Below, piece by piece: positions 31,362-41,210 of a DNA stretch of 64,000 nucleotides. Position numbers and translations under genes: made by a program. This DNA is from Phymatolithon calcareum. Lineage: Eukaryota > Rhodophyta > Florideophyceae > Hapalidiales. Each line of letters begins with the position of its first letter. Position 1 is the stretch's first letter. The stretch spans positions 124,001 through 188,000 of the forward strand of contig OZ345370.1 of the NCBI GenBank assembly GCA_977006965.1. The letters run 5' to 3'. Below the pieces are notes generated by a model. That model was given only the letters and a program-made list of their open reading frames with translations, did not search any database and had not been told where the DNA came from.

Positions 31362-32593
31362 ACCGACCATATCCTCAAAACTATCATGCATGTTCCATGA
31401 ATCATTAATAGGTTCCTTCTCTTCATCTGTACTCATCAGAACTTTCGGGCTGATTAAATTTTCATCCGTGGCATGCTGGGACCTAATCATTCTGTCTCTT
31501 CAATGACTCAATGTGAAGACTGTGGTCTATTGCATTACTACTTCTCCGTAGGAACCGCATTCGTATAAAAAGAAGCACAAAAATCAAGAATGCTCTCAAT
31601 TGCGCCCTTTCTATACGTCTGCATCTCGGAAATTGCCCCGAACTCTGATATTGTCGACGCTTTTCGTGCAAAAGATGAAATAATATATAGAGACCAGAGC
31701 TCTATATATCCTCCTGCTTCACATATTTGAGATGTTGTAGAATATATATTTCCAAAAAACAGACGGCCTGCTTCTCTGTATAAATTCTATTCTCACAGAT
31801 ACGGTACGTTTGGGGGCTACAATGGCGGCAGAATCACTCCACGATATTATCCATTCTCCAAATCCGAGCCCAGCATCGCACAGTGGAATGGACAACTTCG
31901 AAAAAGGGCCAGACCGAATTCTCGATGAATTGAATTGCATGCTGATTCGATCGCATCGTTTGCCCAATCAAGATTTTTCTCTCCTTTCATTTTCCTCAGT
32001 GAGCCTTCTGTTTCAATATAACGCCCGATGACATTTTCCATTACAAATACACCACGAGAAATGTTACATTCCGATTTCGTGAGTATTAAGTGCTCATCGC
32101 ACAATTTCCCTTCTTGTACATATTCGACCTATACCCCGGATGCGTACTCTCCACAAGTTGCTGCAACATATCTGACTATATATTTCTTGAAAAATGTATC
32201 GCGCTATCGACACTGAACCTTGATCATACTACAACTATTCTTGATCGGTTTGATTAATGAATATTTGCAAGAGCTTTTCATATTTCACTTCCTCGTCGCT
32301 ACGCATGTTTTATTCTTAGAATCGCACTGTCTGGCTTTATGGTGACTGGAATCTTAGTGGAATTGTGTTTTCGATAAATTTACAACGAATCTCAGCCAAC
32401 TCGATCCCACAAATTGTGAACTGACTTCCCGAAACACAGAATTCGTCTAAACTAATGATATGCGGGTGATATGACTACGAGCTGGTGCCTTGAAGAGATG
32501 GTGGAAAACTCTACATTCGTAATTTTTCATTGACTTGAGAATACGATCGATGTGGCATTCGTCGTCAGAACAACTGCCTGTCTTCTCCACGGC

Positions 32594-32745
32594 GCAATAT
32601 TCACAATTGTGAATTATACCTTTGATCTTAAGAGACGGATCAGATTACAATGTGAGATTACTCGTACCTGTATCAGAGATGAGACGCTCTTCTCTTCTGC
32701 ACGAGGCAATATTCACAATTGTGAATTATATCTTTGATCCTGTCG
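32594..32745 (+). repeat. Direct repeat around the ATTCACAATTGTGAAT palindrome
   Basis: CAATATTCACAATTGTGAAT followed by TAT(A/C)(C/T)CTTTGATC occurs at 32595-32632 and again at 32707-32744, about 112 bp apart, with the perfect 16-bp palindrome in each (32599-32614, 32711-32726). Confidence 0.75.
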
Positions 32746-33549
32746 GTCCTAAGAGGCCGAACAGAGTATACTTTTTGTCCCCAATAAGGGCGGAACCAAC
32801 AAATGCACTGATGTTTTCCACACACACACAAAAGTCGTTTCCTGTTCGCACTTGCCGCCGCCATACCGTCTTCAATCTACTGAGGAGGCATGTTTGATCG
32901 ATATCCCAGGTGCACGTCGCGGTTCCCAATTCGGTCTGTAGCCTCCTGAGAGCTCGAACGAACAAAGAGGCAAGCGCGTTCGGCACATAAACTTCCGGCA
33001 GTCTTGCCTGCATTCCACGACTCTGCTTGATATTGCGCGACTGAATGAAGAGGCGGTACGAAGAGAGCATGAGCTAATTATCAAGACCGCGTTTCTCGAG
33101 CTTGAGGATTCTGTTCGATCAGCATCCGCCCAAAGTGGAGTCAGTTCTTGCCTGTGTTTCCGTCCAGGTTGAACCATCAGTCGTCCGGTAGTGCTTATTG
33201 TACGCTTGGTTTTTACTGATCTGTTTTCCCACGTATTTGCGTGTGTATTTTCAAAATACCGCTGCGGGTTGGGTCTATACCACTTTTTGTGTCTCCGCGT
33301 TTTTGATGCACTTACTGTAAATTTTAGCCGTTTGCTGGAATGGTCTATACGACAACACGCATGTTCGCGGAACTGCATCCAACACAGCAACTTCTTTTTT
33401 TCCGGTCGAGAAGTTAAACATTTTGCTGTGTTCACAGCTTTACAGTACGTATTGACCAATTAAAACGGTTAAATTGCGAACACGAACGCAGAAAGAAGTA
33501 GTATAGACCCAGCCTCACTGCAATAGCCAGTTAAATACCCGGGCAAAAA

Positions 33550-34025
33550 TAAAGCAAATAATAATACCTCGCCCTATTGTATTGTGATTGGCTATATTGA
33601 GACACCAGTGCTTATTTGGACACCTGTCCTCAGACGAACGCTTCTCATTAGAAGGGGAATTGTAAGGGCCGATGAACGAATAGTTCCCAACCGGGAAAAT
33701 GGGAAAATGAGAAATTGGGAACGCGAGTACGTCCAATAGAATACCTGCATTTGTGAAATTTTACTATTTCTGCTTCCTTCGGGTTCAAATTCCACAAGTG
33801 CACGTATTCTATTAGACATATTTGCGTTCCCATTTTCTCAATTTCCCATTTTCCCGGTTGGGAACTATTCGTTCATCGGCCCTAAGTGCGCAGTGTCAGA
33901 AAGCTCCAGACGAAGAGATGGAACAGGTCGAGGCGCCAGACGAGGCGACGAAATTCTGTTATTGTCATGAGAAAAATATATCGGCTACATTATGTAGAAT
34001 GTTCACTCCCCCCAGTCATGTACGA
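33550..34025 (-). repeat. Dispersed repeat carrying a MITE
   Basis: The inverted copy of 29365-29610. Outside 33663-33885 it aligns with the other copy on both sides of the insertion (TATTATTTGCTTTATT and CCAATCACAAT on one side; GCGCAC, GGCGCCTCGACCT and GGGAGTGAACATTCT on the other). Confidence 0.65.
33666..33882. mobile_element. MITE, PIF/Harbinger (Tourist)-like
   Basis: A 217-bp element made almost entirely of two inverted arms of about 79 bp (33666-33744 and 33804-33882, with a few mismatches), starting GGGCCGATGAAC and ending in its complement. It is flanked by TAA at 33663-33665 and 33883-33885. The homologous empty site at 29.5 kb has a single TAA. A 3-bp TAA/TTA target duplication with GG-starting ends is typical of PIF/Harbinger MITEs. 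It has no coding capacity. Confidence 0.8.
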
Positions 34026-35430
34026 AGTTCAGTTCAACCAATCACTGACTTTGGTCTTCGCTACCACCCTTTCGTGATCGGAGCGTATCTTGAGAAATGT
34101 CACGCAACGAACAACCTCCTTTATTGTCTATCGCCTATGATCTACACTGCCAATCTCAAACGTCGCAACTGCTTAGCACCCATCGAGCGGCGAAGGCGGG
34201 AAACTGGTTGCACGCTTTGTGACGAGAACCCAACGTCTTTTGCAATCCATGCTATCGAAATTTGTCAATGATGCGGGAATCGCCGGGTGTGCTGTAAGTC
34301 GTGTTACAGCAATATTGTACCGCTGTCGAATTATTTGGTTGTATCTCGAGACTGGCAATTCGCCGTTATCCGCCCAACGTAAGCCGAAGTTTGCGAACCG
34401 CAAGCGATGACGGAAGAAGACGAGAAGTCGCGGTTTTTCCTGGTTTGCGTGATTGCTGATGCAAGAAATCGCACGTTATCTGGCGTCCGTTCTGCGTCTG
34501 CAGTGGTCGCCACGCAGACTAATACACGTTGTTGCCTGCGCGGTCGCGATTCTGGTGCTGCTAATTGTTTGTGATTCATTTTTCTGGCATGAAATTTTAA
34601 CGCGCACCGCGCTATTTGTTTCGTCAATTGTTCGGGCGAATTCGCGAATCGCGCTCGTTTGGAATTTACCACTGACGCTTTATAACTATTAAAGTACACC
34701 TTTGCGAGCAAGTGCAGAGGGTAGGAGAGGACTATCTAAAGTAAATTTTTCTTTTGTTTTACAACTTTTCAGTTCTGCCCGTGTGGAGCTGTTGCTATTC
34801 GTCTCACCGCTTCATGTTTCCGAAGAACTCCTTTAATCCCTGTGGACTGAAGTGAGAAGCAATCGACCGTTTTAAGGCTCAAACCGTTTCGATCGACAAA
34901 ATTTCATTCAAAATTAAAGGAGACCTGTTCGTCTGTTGCAAGATTGTACATTGTAAGGTATATTTTAAGTTGAGTAACCACGTTACATGGACCGAAAAAG
35001 TAGGGAAAGTTGCTAAATCGATACCCTTGCCAAAACTGCTACTTGCTATGATATGTGCGAGCTAACCCTAGATATAAACCCACGACACCATTACATGAGC
35101 AGCGTTGAGGACAGTATAATCTAAGACTTAGATAGGGAAAATAAAATTGTATTCTGGGTTATTCTTTTATTCAGTATTCTCGATTTATTTTTCCTGGCTT
35201 TTCGACGCGATTATTTATTCGTCCAAGCTGCAAACATGAGTTTTTTTATGCCAGTATTCTGAATTATTTCTCAGTATTCTGTACCATTCTGGTACAAACT
35301 TTAGCGGGACTCTTGACTCAATCGGACAGTGATTCATCTACATTCGACACCAACGGCTTTAACTCAACATGCTCTTTCTTTCTACTTAATAAGGCCGGAA
35401 ACTGAAACGCTACTCTGAACTGTTCATGCA
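34026..35430. other. Intergenic, no gene supported
   Basis: A 126-codon minus ORF (34331-34711) and a plus ORF with one hydrophobic stretch (34453-34692) overlap each other and show no domain. The region near 35160-35290 repeats CAGTATTCT words. It may include the non-coding start of the following hAT element. Confidence 0.35.
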
Positions 35431-35433
35431 ACA

Positions 35434-36245
35434 ATGCCTTTAAAGCAAACTGGCAAGGACATACGGGACAAATTTTTCACGCGGACAGACCCAAACACAC
35501 ACACCTGGACTTATATCTCTGAACACAAAGGCAGTGTTGGGTCATCCAGCATATTTTTCCCAAAGGAAACTGTGCAAATCCATGGTGTACTGGAGTTTGT
35601 CATTACTGGCTTGTTTCTATTTTCTGTAATCGAAAACCATGCTATCATGCGTCACTTGCGCTATGATTCTATCTCTTCAAAGAGCTTAGCCAAGTACATG
35701 GGACTGCTCACTCTTCATGTTGAAAAACGAATAACTCTCATACTTCCTGAGAAGTTCGCCAATGCCTTTGATGGCTGGTCAACATGTATGGATCACTATG
35801 TTGCACTCTTTGCTGTTTTCCCGACCAGCACCGATAAGGGATTCAAGAGCACGCTTCTTGCGTTTTCTCCGTTCGAAAACGATGAGACTCAAAATGCAGA
35901 TAATCATATTGAGTTTATAGAGTTCGTACTTGGGAGATGTCAAACATCGTCACACTGATCGGCGATAATTGTAACACTAATCTATCTATTGCAAAGAAAA
36001 CAGATTGTAACTTCAACGGTTGTGCAAGTCATCGCTTCAATCTGGCTGTAAAGGACTTTATGCAGCCCGATAAAACACTCCTGGACAAAGTCAGTTTTAT
36101 AATGAAAAAGTTGCGGTCACCTGTCGCTGCTGCCAAGCTGAGAAAATTGACTCATTTGCGTGCTTTGGGTTCCAATGAGACCAGATGGTCCTCCACCTAT
36201 GTGATGCTGAAAAGGTATACCAAACTGCACCCACACTTTTCTGAC
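35434..36245 (+). pseudogene. hAT-family transposase fragment with frameshift
   Basis: The first ORF (35434-35958) contains KFANAFDGWSTCMDHYVALFA, the hAT D-G-W region. After a frameshift near 35937 the next ORF has LIGDNCNTNLSIAK (the second catalytic Asp), the CASHRFNLAVKDF motif and LGSNETRWSSTYVMLKR. These are characteristic hAT RNase-H-fold motifs. The C-terminal half is missing: at about 36245 the sequence passes into a LINE 3' UTR. A BED finger is not evident upstream. It belongs to the same broad family as the fragment at 27 kb. Confidence 0.8.
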
Positions 36246-36353
36246 GTGGGCATGGAGGTGATATGCTGTAATCTTCCCTGGAAGGGTTGCTGCGCAATGC
36301 GAAGCTGCTCTGGTGTCTGCGTGCGCCGGTATTGAGGGCTTCTAAAATAAAAA
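36246..36353 (+). mobile_element. LINE 3' UTR, left piece
   Basis: It shares GATATGCTGTA, GCGCAATGCGAAGCTGCTCT and GAGGGCTTCTAAAATAAAAA with the LINE tails at 28.4 and 55.5 kb. The LINE truncates the hAT transposase and is itself split by the DNA transposon at 36354. Confidence 0.7.
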
Positions 36354-37257
36354 GAGGAAATTCCCTACATGGCCACCAAAAATTGGAAAAATTCACTTCA
36401 TGGCCATCTCTAGCCAAATCTACTACTCATACGTTACGAGTACAACGGCGCTCTGTGAGCACATTGTCGTATTCATCTGCAACGCTCGACAGACAACACT
36501 CCCGCACTAACTCCGAAATCATAGAAAAGAAGGAGCTCGTGCTACAGGTAGGCGACTACGCTGGATCAAGCTTTGTTGACGTTGTAAACCTCGTGATCTC
36601 CCACAAAACGTCATTGGGCAAGGCCACCTCGTAGAGAAGGGAAACAAACAGCGCCTGACACTCATCTGCAGTCAGCGCACAGCTTGCACCTGCAATTTTG
36701 TACACTTCTAGGCGCTTGAAGCAGCATTGGGTGTCGTTCGACTCGTGGAACGAGCAATGGTTCGAGGACGTATGGACGTTGAGAACGTGGGCCAAACTGC
36801 ATGCGTGCAGCATCACGCGTGTTGCAGTCACTGGAGACCAGCTCGTATAGGATTTTGGTGCCGTTTGACCTTGCGACTAAGCCGGGCCGCAAGCGCAAGA
36901 AGCCCTACTTTTCGTCCGAAATGAGGGCCCGTCACTGCTCCTCGTGCCGAAACAGTGGTCACTTTTCACAGACATGCGGGAGACCCAACATACACAACGT
37001 CGTCGAGGCGAAATGAAAACACATCGACAAAGCGGCTCAGTCCATGATCATGGACCTTACCGCCTGGGATGATGGAGATGCTACTTGCGACGAGGATCTA
37101 AAGCGTAGAGAGTAGCGCGCGCAAAAAATTTTACTGTCCCATAGATTGCTTTGACAAACGGATGAGTAGTAGTTTTGGCTAGAGTGTGTTATGATAGTAT
37201 GCTTGGCTAGGGCTGAGTAGTAGATTTGCTAGAGATGGCCATGTAGTTAATATCCTC
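36354..37257 (+). mobile_element. MULE-like DNA transposon derivative, copy 2
   Basis: 904 bp, with inverted ends GAGGAAATTCCCTACATGGC and the complement of GAGGATATTAACTACATGGC. It is flanked by a 10-bp duplication AAAATAAAAA (36344-36353 and 37258-37267). One frame encodes LKQHWVSFDSWNEQWFEDVW (36715-36780). A later frame encodes a basic linker and a CX2CX4HX4C zinc knuckle (CSSCRNSGHFSQTC, 36943-36984). TIRs, a 9-11-bp TSD and a C-terminal zinc knuckle suggest a Mutator-like (MULE) transposase; the DDE catalytic core is not present. Copy 1 is at 25395-26277, inverted. Confidence 0.7.
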
Positions 37258-37281
37258 AAAATAAAAACGTACAATTTCCCC
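37258..37281 (+). mobile_element. LINE 3' end, right piece
   Basis: AAAATAAAAACGTACAATTT followed by CCCC completes the LINE tail interrupted by the DNA transposon. Confidence 0.7.
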
Positions 37282-37282
37282 C

Positions 37283-37990
37283 TCTTAATTTCTTCAATTA
37301 ATTTCGGTGGATTCCTCGGAAAATGGCCTACAATCCACTTTGCGCAAAGAATTCTGTATCTGCTTTCTTTCATCCTCACTGCTTGGTGCGGTACACTATT
37401 CTTGGCGAACGTAATTTTCCTGATCCGGTGCTCTTCTTTCTGTTCCCATACTCGCCGAAGGCCAGATCTATCTTGAATGTCTATTGTCGTGTTTGATTCC
37501 CGTATACGGTCGAGAGTTTCGAGTTCTAGCTCTGCCCCTGTGTCATCGGTCTCCTCTACAATCCTGCTTGATCTTCGTCTTAGCTTCCGGAGCAGGTGCT
37601 GTCGGCGAAACCCCCATGGCTCTATTTTGCACAGTTTCATTAGTCTTCCCCAATGTTGCGCTGCCCACTTCCCGAATAGTATCGTTGCAATGTCCTTCTG
37701 TGGCTTTCGATACACCGATTGTGTCGGGTGTTATATGAGCAGCGTACTCATATACTGGCCTGATAAAAGCTTTGAAGAGCCTGATACTCTTTTCGGTGCT
37801 ATTTCCTCTTCTTGTCATTCCTAGGTTGCTCATGAGCCGTACTTTGGCGCTTGCGCTTTTGAATCGCTCCAGAAGCTTGTCATCACGACCACAGTTCGCG
37901 TCAATTGTCGTCCCGAGAAGTGCGTCGTATTTCATCTTCCTCGTCTACCAGTACCTAATAAGCTATCGGATTCTCCAACCTACTAGCTGG
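37283..37990 (-). pseudogene. LINE ORF2 C-terminal fragment of a second family
   Basis: Minus-strand ORF 37543-37935 reads RDDKLLERFKSASAK, NLGMTRRGNSTEKSIRLF and FIRPVYEYAAHITP, the region after the RT palm. A frameshift leads to KESRYRILCAKWIVGHFPRN near 37320. It differs clearly from the other LINEs here in its insert and spacing. No RT catalytic motif is present. Confidence 0.65.
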
Positions 37991-38027
37991 GGGTTGCATA
38001 TCACACCCCACGAACACAGACACTATC

Positions 38028-38117
38028 CTATCACTGTCAGGTCTAACGGCTACCTCCATACGCACGCGCGAGTCAGTGACCCGACTTGGCGATCTCTCGG
38101 GCCTCCCCTCCTGTGAT
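38028..38117 (-). repeat. LINE leader-type repeat unit, downstream copy
   Basis: About 90 bp starting ATCACAGGAGGGGAGGC on the minus strand, joined directly to the 3' end of the LINE. It is roughly 87% identical by eye to 43281-43371. Confidence 0.7.
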
Positions 38118-38200
38118 GGGGATATGTGTTGATTTATTTTAAAAGCTCCCAAGGCCTCTCTTGAAGAGTAACAGGGCCGCTTTCGCACCATTTTCTAAGC

Positions 38201-41200
38201 TCACGTAGTTTGACTGTTCAGTACAACCTTGATTCGTATTTCTCTCCCAACAAGTGCTCCAGTTAGTCGCTTACATTCATATTCAATTTCAGGACTAATC
38301 TTGGATGAAGATAGAATGCGTTGGAGCGCGACCAGCTCAATCACGGCTGTGACACCAAAGTATGCACCAACTACTGATTTTCTCCAAAGAGGTGCTCTAT
38401 TGAATATCAGCCGTAGGCATCGCAACCGTGTAGATCTTTCTCTTACGCGGAGAACCATCGGTAGATTGTTCGAATCAGTTGGTATCTCGAGCGATCTTCC
38501 CTCTTCTTCCTCTGCCCATAACTCAATTCTTTCTTTTCGTCGCCCTTTCTTTGAGACTGAGCCCTCCTTGGCTTTGTCGAGAGCTTGCTGCAGATCTTCA
38601 TATTTCTTGAGGCACTCTATGTCCTTGGTTGCCTCCTTAATGTCTTCATCTCTCCCAGAATACTCATCTGCTTCGTCGAGGCGCTTCTTCTGTTTCACTA
38701 GACTCGCAGAGAACCTTTCTGCTTGGTGTCTTCTCCTCATGGCAGGTGGTTCTAGTCGGCACAGAACTCGCATTCTTCCATGGCGGTGCTGGGCATATGT
38801 CCCAAAAACATACTTGAAGAATAAACCTTCTGCAGATTCGATTGCTGATTGTAATCGCTTTGTCAGAGGCGTGACGTGGAGTGCGTACTCCCACTTTGGC
38901 AAAATAAGCGACTTGAAGATTCTAATGCATGTCACAGGCTGAAAGCCTCGAACATTGACTCCAATATCCCGCAGTTTGTGTATGCACCCCACTGCATTTC
39001 GTACTCTTGATAACGCCATGTCGTCTGTTACGCCTTTGTGGTTCATGCTTATACCAAGATACGAGAGCCTCCAAGCTTGATGAAGAACTCGACCCGCAAT
39101 GTGGAAGGTGTGTTTCCTGAGTCCCTTGTATTTAAGGATCTCGCTCTTTCCTGGCTTTGTGTTCCAGGTCATACCATTTTCCTTCGCCCAGGTTGTCGCT
39201 ATATCAAGTAGCTTCTGCATTCCTTCTCCATCCTTTGATTGCAGCTGGACATCGTCAGCGAACAGTTGCGCTGGATTTTCAGAGACGTCGCTGGGGACCT
39301 TGGAGACCGCTTCCGCGAATGTATCCATGAAGATATTGTACAGGCACGGGCTCAGTGGGGACCCTTGGGGTACTCCTCGATCGATAATGCACCATGTTCG
39401 TGTGTCATCGCCTGCTGACGTAACCCACGAGGGTTTCAGAAGATATGCCACCATCCTTGTTATTTCGTCGGGTAGCTTCTGCTCGAGTCTTTTCATGAGG
39501 ATGTCTCGTGGCACCCTGTCATATGCTGCAGAGAGATCAAGAACCGCGACAAAAGGATGCCCATCTTTCATGGCACATTTTGCACGGAGTATCGCAATAT
39601 ATGTGCTCTTGTCTTTTCGGAAACCTAGCTGGGCACTGTTGAAACGGTAGTGTTCCCTTATGTATGAGTCGAGTGCGGAATCGATGATTTTCCTGGCTTG
39701 GCTTAATAGCGATATAGGTCTGTAGTTCGCTGCAACATGGGGTGGGCCTTTCTTGTACAGAGGGATCAGAGTAGCTTGACGCCACGCTCGCGGAAGACAT
39801 TTGAGCCTTCCACATGTCTCCCATAAGGCTATCAATATACTCAATCCGGCTTCCTTATTCGCATGCATCATTTCAACTGCCACTCCGTCAGGGCCGGCCG
39901 CCTTCCCTTTTGGTGCTCGGTTGAATGCCCTAGTAATGTGCCGCCTCATTGCCCTGTTGACTGTAAAAGCCTTTAGTGGCACATTCCAGTCATTTTCAGC
40001 CTTGCACACATTAGAAATATACGCAGAGAATTTGCTTGGATGTACTGGAGCTCCGATTGCCTTGTTCGACCCTTTTCTTCTTGTTTTTGACTTCATAATT
40101 TTGCTTGCAACGTTGGCTGCCTCAGTGGGACCCAGTTCTTCCACTCCATCAAGGTATCTTTCAAACTGCTCACGTTTCGCTTTTCTTACTTTCTTTTGGA
40201 TTTGTGTCTTAATTTCTCGGAGGGCAAGCCGGTCCTTTTCAAGCTCGGTTCTTTTGTAAATCTTGTACAATCGAGTTCGCTTCTTGGCTAGTTTGTCGAG
40301 CTCATTGTTCCAAAAGGACTTGAATCTTGACGGCCTGGGCCTAGAGGACGTCCATGGCTGTATAAGATTCTTCGAAAACCTTTCGTACCATTTTTCCAAG
40401 TCTTGTTTGCGATTGCAGGCTTGCAGTTGCTCCAGCATCATCGGCGCCCACTTGGACATTTCTTCTTTTGCCTTGGCTGCTTTTGCTACGCTTCGCCTGG
40501 CGGACTTAGAAACAACTGTCTGTCTTTTCCCAGGAACAAATCCTGTTGTTGATGAGTCTCGTTGCCACCGGAATGTGTTCAGTGACGCCTTCCCACATTC
40601 CGTTGACTAGTTCAGGTACCTCTGCTTCTAAACATTTTGTCATGAAAATATCAATGTTGCTCTTCCCCTGTCTGGAGACAAAAGTAGGACTTGTTGCAGT
40701 CCTTACTCTCCAGTTGAACTTTGCAGCCCAAGAGACAACCTTGTTTCCTCGCCAGTTACCCACGCGGTCCCAGTGCCTATGTCTTGCATTAAAGTCGCCC
40801 ATCACTAGTGACTTCCCTCTGCAGTGTTGGTGAATGAATTTGAGACATTCGTCATATTCCTTGTGGCTAGCAAGCGGGGAGATGTACACAACAGCGACGG
40901 CAATGTCCATTACATTAGCAATTACCACCTGGAACATTCGTGAAGCCATTTTTCCAAGAATTCTTGTCGGAGTTCCGGGCTTAGTCAGTAAAGCAACTCC
41001 ACCTCTTGGTCGTTCCCCAGGCCCCTGAGGGCGCGTTGCGCAAATTTGGTCGTAATTCACCCTGATCGCCGTGTCTTCTTTCTGAAACGTCTCCGTCAGT
41101 CCAAGCACTTGCATATGGAATTTTTCCATTAATTGGTCGACCATCGTGGGCGTCTCCGCTGAGCCGCCCACGTTGAATGTGGAAAATAATATTCTATTTC

Positions 41201-41210
41201 CAAAAATCAT
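38201..41210 (-). pseudogene. LINE ORF2: endonuclease and reverse transcriptase, one frameshift
   Basis: The endonuclease part (41210-40506, 234 codons) shows the APE fold motifs FNVGG, the LTET Glu, VVYISPLA, GDFNARH, a late Asp (NIDIF) and the catalytic-His segment TEHIPVA. It nicks target DNA. A one-base frameshift at about 40520-40545 separates it from the RT part (to 38201, 752 codons from its first Met). RT motifs by that numbering: VAVLDLSAAYDRV at 304-316 (motif A Asp), RGVPQGSPLSP at 361-371, and FADD at 400-403. A thumb and a C-terminal region follow, with no RNase H. The reading frame continues upstream of the RT Met (KRQTVVSKSARR), so ORF2 was originally one polypeptide. Confidence 0.88.

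Larger units (their letters stand above)
30402..32760. other. AT-rich block with unassigned ORFs
   Basis: The base composition is clearly more AT-rich than its surroundings. Minus-strand ORFs 30402-30686 (94 aa, charged, e.g. RIRQRIVQTFLYNN) and 31847-32104 (85 aa, starting MCDEHLILTKSE), and plus-strand 31000-31188, have a protein-like composition but no family I recognise and no convincing splice links. It contains three copies of ATTCACAATTGTGAAT. It could be an old element, transferred DNA or decayed genes. Confidence 0.3.

Noticed and set aside
32872-33459. 195-codon minus ORF as a gene
   Set aside because: Low-complexity Arg/Ser/Cys-rich composition, no motif, and the plus strand across 33040-33110 looks at least as coding-like; neither is supported.
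36556-36898. Minus-strand ORFs inside the MULE-like element
   Set aside because: Similarity between the two element copies follows the plus frame of this copy (HWVSFD, zinc knuckle), so the minus ORFs are shadows.
38229-39650. Plus-strand ORFs of 237 and 183 codons
   Set aside because: They are antisense shadows of the LINE reverse transcriptase and show no domain.
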